Assembly: GCA_030530215.1 (NCBI GenBank)
Contig: JAUMVJ010000005.1
Location: forward strand, 24,016-88,015
From: Coriobacteriia bacterium
GTDB lineage: Bacteria > Actinomycetota > Coriobacteriia > Coriobacteriales > Eggerthellaceae
Reading direction: 5' to 3'
Length of the DNA: 64,000 bases
Made by a program: the position numbers and the translations under genes. The notes beneath the pieces were generated by a model that searched no databases, was not told where the DNA came from, and worked only from the letters and a program-made list of their open reading frames with translations. Numbering within the stretch: the stretch's first letter is position 1; every line of letters begins with the position of its first letter. Shown here piece by piece: positions 61,901 through 64,000 of the stretch.

Positions 61901-63956
61901 TTCCGGTAACGCTGGCGACGAAATGAAGGATTTCTCCAATTCTTGCGAGTTAAGTGGCGTGAAGGGCTCCGCTACAGGCGTTACCCAGACCTTTAACGTG
62001 GCCACCTCAAGCGGCGGTACCGGCTCCGAGAGCTGGGGCATTTCGCTTACCAAGTACGATTCCTCGGGCAAGACGGCCCTGTCTGGTGCCACGTTCGAGC
62101 TGTGGAAGGTCGACCTCGATGCATCTACCGCCAAAGACATTGTGAAAGAAAAGGTCGACACCCAGACAAGTGACGCCTCCGGCAAGGTGAGCTTCGGCAA
62201 TAAGGAAAACCCTCTTGCTTCCAACACCCTCTACTATTTCGTTGAGACCGCGGCCCCTGCTGGCTACGAGATCAGCTATACGGGCAATACCTATGTGATG
62301 CTCAAGAGCGACGCCACTAAGGATGGTTACGAGACCGCTTATAACAAGGCGGCTGCGCTCGGCTTCACGCCAAGTTCGGCCCGCAGCTACAGCGCTTTCG
62401 ACGAACTTGAGAAGGGCTCGTTCAATCTTGAGATAGAGAAGAAGGTCGAGGGAGCCGAGGCTCCTGCTGATGCGACGTTCACCTTCAAGGCCGAGGCCAC
62501 GGGCAAAAATGCGGCATCCGCGCCGACGCTCTCGGACGTCACTGTTACCACCGACATCAAGGGTAAAAAGACCTATACCGGCACGTTCACCGGCTCGCTC
62601 TCCGACTCCATGAAGGATCAGACCTTCTACTACAAGGTGAGCGAGACGGCAAGCGCAGCGGGCGGCTGGACCTACGATTCCGGCGAATACACCGCTACGG
62701 TGCAGGTTGTTGAGCAGGACGGTAAGCTTGTCGGCAACGTGAGCTACGCCAAGGGTGACGCCGCCGCAGACAAGATGAGCTTCACGAACACTTACAAAAC
62801 CACCGGCACGCCTGTCTTGCACGTGAAGAAGACCGTCAATGGCGGTGCGGCCGACAGCAAGTTCAAAGACAAGACCTTTACCTTCTACGTTTACAACGCT
62901 GACCAAACGGGCGCAAAGACCGGCAATCCCATTCAGCATGTTAACGTTTCCGCTGGTCAAACTGCATACGTCAATGGTTTGGGAACATACTCTGCTTCAG
63001 GAACCTATCGTTATGTGATTCAGGAAGCAAGCATCTCTGATGCTGGCTGGATGCTTGCAAATGATGTGTCGGTTACCGTGACGGCCACCGACAACGGCGA
63101 GGGATCGCTTGACCTGAGCTATGAATACAGCACGCACCCTGCGGATGACGACGATGCGGCTCTGTTCGACAATACCTATACCGAGGCAATCTCTGCAAAA
63201 CTTCAGGCCAAGAAGATCCTGAATGGTCGCGATATGAGCAACGATGAGTTTACCCTCCAGCTCATCGACCAGAACGAGGGCGATCATAAGGGCGAAGTCA
63301 TTGATTCCAAGACCACTTCTGCCTCGCGAGACGGTGTAGCCACAACGGTCGATTTCGATGCCCTTAGCTTCGACGCTCCCGGTACCTACACCTATGGCAT
63401 TCAAGAGCAGGCTGGTAGCTTGGCGCATGTCGAGTACGACACGAGCGTCTATACTGCCCAGGTTGTCGTTACTAAAGATGATGCCACTGGTAAGCTTTCC
63501 GCCAAGGTCAACTATCCCAAGGCCGGCGAGCAGCTTGATTCGGCACCTACTTTCAACAACACCTACACAGCACCTGCAACAGGCCAGTTCCAGCTGAGGG
63601 CGAAGAAGACCGTTAACAGGGCCACTCCCAAGGCCGGCGAGAACTTCACCTTCACCGTTATGTATGAAAGCGGGTACGAGGGTGGCCAGAAGGTCGCCGA
63701 CATGATCAAGGACGCCACGACCGATGATTCGGGTGTGGCGTCCTTCGGCACCGTTTCCTTGGGCGAGGAATTCTATGGCCAGGAATTCGTTTTAAGGATC
63801 CACGAGACAAATCAATTGAGCAAAGAATGGACCAAGGCTTCTGATGTCCTGGCCACGGTAAGCGTCGGTCAGCCTACTGGCTCCGAGGCTCCGGTTGTTA
63901 CCGTCAAATACGACAAGGTTGAGGCTCAGTACGCAAGCTTCGACAGGGGATGGTAA
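58965..63956 (+). CDS. Giant surface adhesin with SpaA and FctA-type isopeptide domains
   Basis: 1,663 residues as the intact frame (ATG at 58965, no ribosome-binding site); about 1,681 if the seven-G break upstream is repaired. The hydrophobic stretch AVVLVLGLAPISNSYAAA is the signal core. A Ser/Asp/Glu-rich stalk (about 20-115) is followed by several collagen-binding-like Ig domains (about 120-1020), a SpaA-type domain (DNA about 62030-62270, ISLTKYDSSGKTALSGATFE) and four FctA-like pilin domains (62410 to the end; KKTVNGG, YGIQEQAG, TFNNTYTA patterns) expected to self-link Lys-Asn. No LPxTG follows the last domain; the frame ends ASFDRGW. Binding to host protein or glycan is likely; the partner is unknown. 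Confidence 0.85.
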   Translation: MMAVVLVLGLAPISNSYAAASDDDQSSQNIEQQADSNSKSAAEGDSSGEEAANDGSTVADSESSEPSSLLKSDSAVVGDDSNDDAKESSSDGKAEDAASQSGESENSVDSEDNSGTYNPDADFVDISNNCTAEAEFFKDSEHKTPLGDTAITSSEKFYAQLKVAFKDKYRPTLSNPNVMYKFPSNIKVAEMGETDLMDGTTLAGKWYIKDVEEGGVTYSVAYFKYNESYLNSTVTHAYVNLDCELNGVNKGDDNSEAITFPGSSTTVTVNTKDGSVDGSKFGGDMSQQWNGPTYDQASNSYTWTIKVSPSAYATDLKITDTIGSNLSFVEDSFTLVDAKGNPVPGTCEATIDGQNASISLGDLSAGTYYVQYKTTVNSLPSADNTEISNVSNKATFTWGSKSENKKDLGEKSPQSSKYSMVSKSADGSSTPSAIKWVVKLNNGSIKADMGGYSFSDELGSDQAFNTSVGVTVTDSDGKTVTVTDASMSSSALSFKLPADAGEKEYTVTYYTQMTNQSSLETVKNTAVVTPPDSDHGPEGEGTGTFTPKDSGSYIAKSLTSDIDSSSYDGKASWKSEILFSDMVSSTDPSSIVFTDQFSNLPNNVKVSLDGDVTLKIDGGDALVEGTDYSIDKASGDQWANNKLFTITFKNTDTVKNLIAKSGAKVVVTYSTQTTQVDGAYPAGNYKNKSSVKTDKKSEISDEADYTIEKEVTPPAVIKNGNSSSWDAEYDWGDGTKGAWITDWTVYANRTSKDDGSAVIDLAAKDVTVTDTLPADSTVVSGSAKYKLMDKGGYNGSDESAIDPTIADGVTTFVVPTKDAKYTWGASMGTQVSVILTYQTATKGSLDSEGSITNTAQAESGSYEFPSGEGTVSFENKALSKTGSAVSGSSAREYTITVNENAYDLVSGSDTLTLVDDIDYRGELAASTISVKSPDGIDLLASGQASYELSKVAKDGNTHTRLTITVPDSMKIVVTYRVVPSGNAGDEMKDFSNSCELSGVKGSATGVTQTFNVATSSGGTGSESWGISLTKYDSSGKTALSGATFELWKVDLDASTAKDIVKEKVDTQTSDASGKVSFGNKENPLASNTLYYFVETAAPAGYEISYTGNTYVMLKSDATKDGYETAYNKAAALGFTPSSARSYSAFDELEKGSFNLEIEKKVEGAEAPADATFTFKAEATGKNAASAPTLSDVTVTTDIKGKKTYTGTFTGSLSDSMKDQTFYYKVSETASAAGGWTYDSGEYTATVQVVEQDGKLVGNVSYAKGDAAADKMSFTNTYKTTGTPVLHVKKTVNGGAADSKFKDKTFTFYVYNADQTGAKTGNPIQHVNVSAGQTAYVNGLGTYSASGTYRYVIQEASISDAGWMLANDVSVTVTATDNGEGSLDLSYEYSTHPADDDDAALFDNTYTEAISAKLQAKKILNGRDMSNDEFTLQLIDQNEGDHKGEVIDSKTTSASRDGVATTVDFDALSFDAPGTYTYGIQEQAGSLAHVEYDTSVYTAQVVVTKDDATGKLSAKVNYPKAGEQLDSAPTFNNTYTAPATGQFQLRAKKTVNRATPKAGENFTFTVMYESGYEGGQKVADMIKDATTDDSGVASFGTVSLGEEFYGQEFVLRIHETNQLSKEWTKASDVLATVSVGQPTGSEAPVVTVKYDKVEAQYASFDRGW

Positions 63957-63994
63957 CGAAAATCCGTACCTAGCTAGGAGGTTCGGAGGAACGC

Positions 63995-64000
63995 GTGTAC
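63995..64000 (+). CDS. Possible start of a next gene, cut by the window end
   Basis: GTGTAC follows two Shine-Dalgarno-like stretches (AGGAGG at 63976-63981 and GGAGG at 63985-63989). Too little is present to say what it codes for; a pilin or sortase would fit the adhesin. Confidence 0.25.

Overview
The window looks like a chromosome segment of an anaerobic Gram-positive actinomycete of the class Coriobacteriia (Eggerthella/Slackia/Olsenella-like). Grounds: high-GC sequence with a codon-biased infA-rpmJ-rpsM-rpsK-rpsD-rpoA-rplQ operon, no respiratory oxidases, several FMN-binding and 4Fe-4S electron-transfer proteins, Lys-rich Ig-like secreted proteins and a Cna/FctA-type giant adhesin. The genus cannot be fixed from sequence reading alone.

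Layout. 0-9.5 kb: a TrpR-like regulator (yerC) with a membrane polysaccharide deacetylase, an M18 aminopeptidase, a Tritrichomonas-type IMP dehydrogenase, leuS, a SanA/YdcF protein and a phosphodiesterase; then tRNA-Lys(UUU). 10-15 kb (minus strand): a secreted lysozyme-like protein and a MacA/MacB-type exporter whose permease is cut by an in-frame amber codon. 15.2-18.6 kb: the infA-to-rplQ translation/transcription operon. 19-24 kb (minus): two large secreted proteins, one with a flavinylation motif and one of the Tp47 family, sharing a 297-bp identical 3' segment. 24-31 kb: an ECF transporter with a fused S-A subunit, a NusG-II protein, ApbE flavin transferase, a NapH/NosR-type 4Fe-4S membrane protein and two FMN-binding proteins; together these read as a flavin-based extracytosolic electron-transfer locus. 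31-34.4 kb: a zinc-ribbon membrane protein, a MarR regulator and small membrane proteins, one pair being DUF2975 plus a YozG-like HTH. 34.5-39.4 kb: a P1B-type ATPase with a DUF6110 partner, a TetR regulator and an orphan EcfT. 39.5-48.1 kb: eno, alr, a family-4 uracil-DNA glycosylase, a NifU-type protein, lgt and two FAD oxidoreductases. 48.3-55 kb: a lactate-oxidation cluster (lutABC, a glcD-like D-lactate dehydrogenase, lctP permease). 55-58.8 kb: tsaC, a lipase, glpK, rpiB. 58.9-64 kb: a ~1,680-residue adhesin with a seven-G tract that breaks the frame inside its signal peptide.

The main new signal is regulatory. Five near-perfect copies of GTTARC-N4-NYTAAC (GTTA-N8-TAAC) lie only between 21.6 and 29.5 kb, upstream of the two large secreted proteins, upstream of apbE, and between the divergent FMN-binding genes. 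A related inverted repeat sits on a TATAAT promoter upstream of the MarR gene. This ties the secreted Tp47-like and flavin-motif proteins, ApbE, the 4Fe-4S protein and the ECF transporter into one putative regulon, with the MarR protein as the candidate regulator. Three genes (adhesin, MacB-type permease, a small membrane protein) show single-base breaks, two of them in homopolymers; these may be phase variation, real decay or assembly error.
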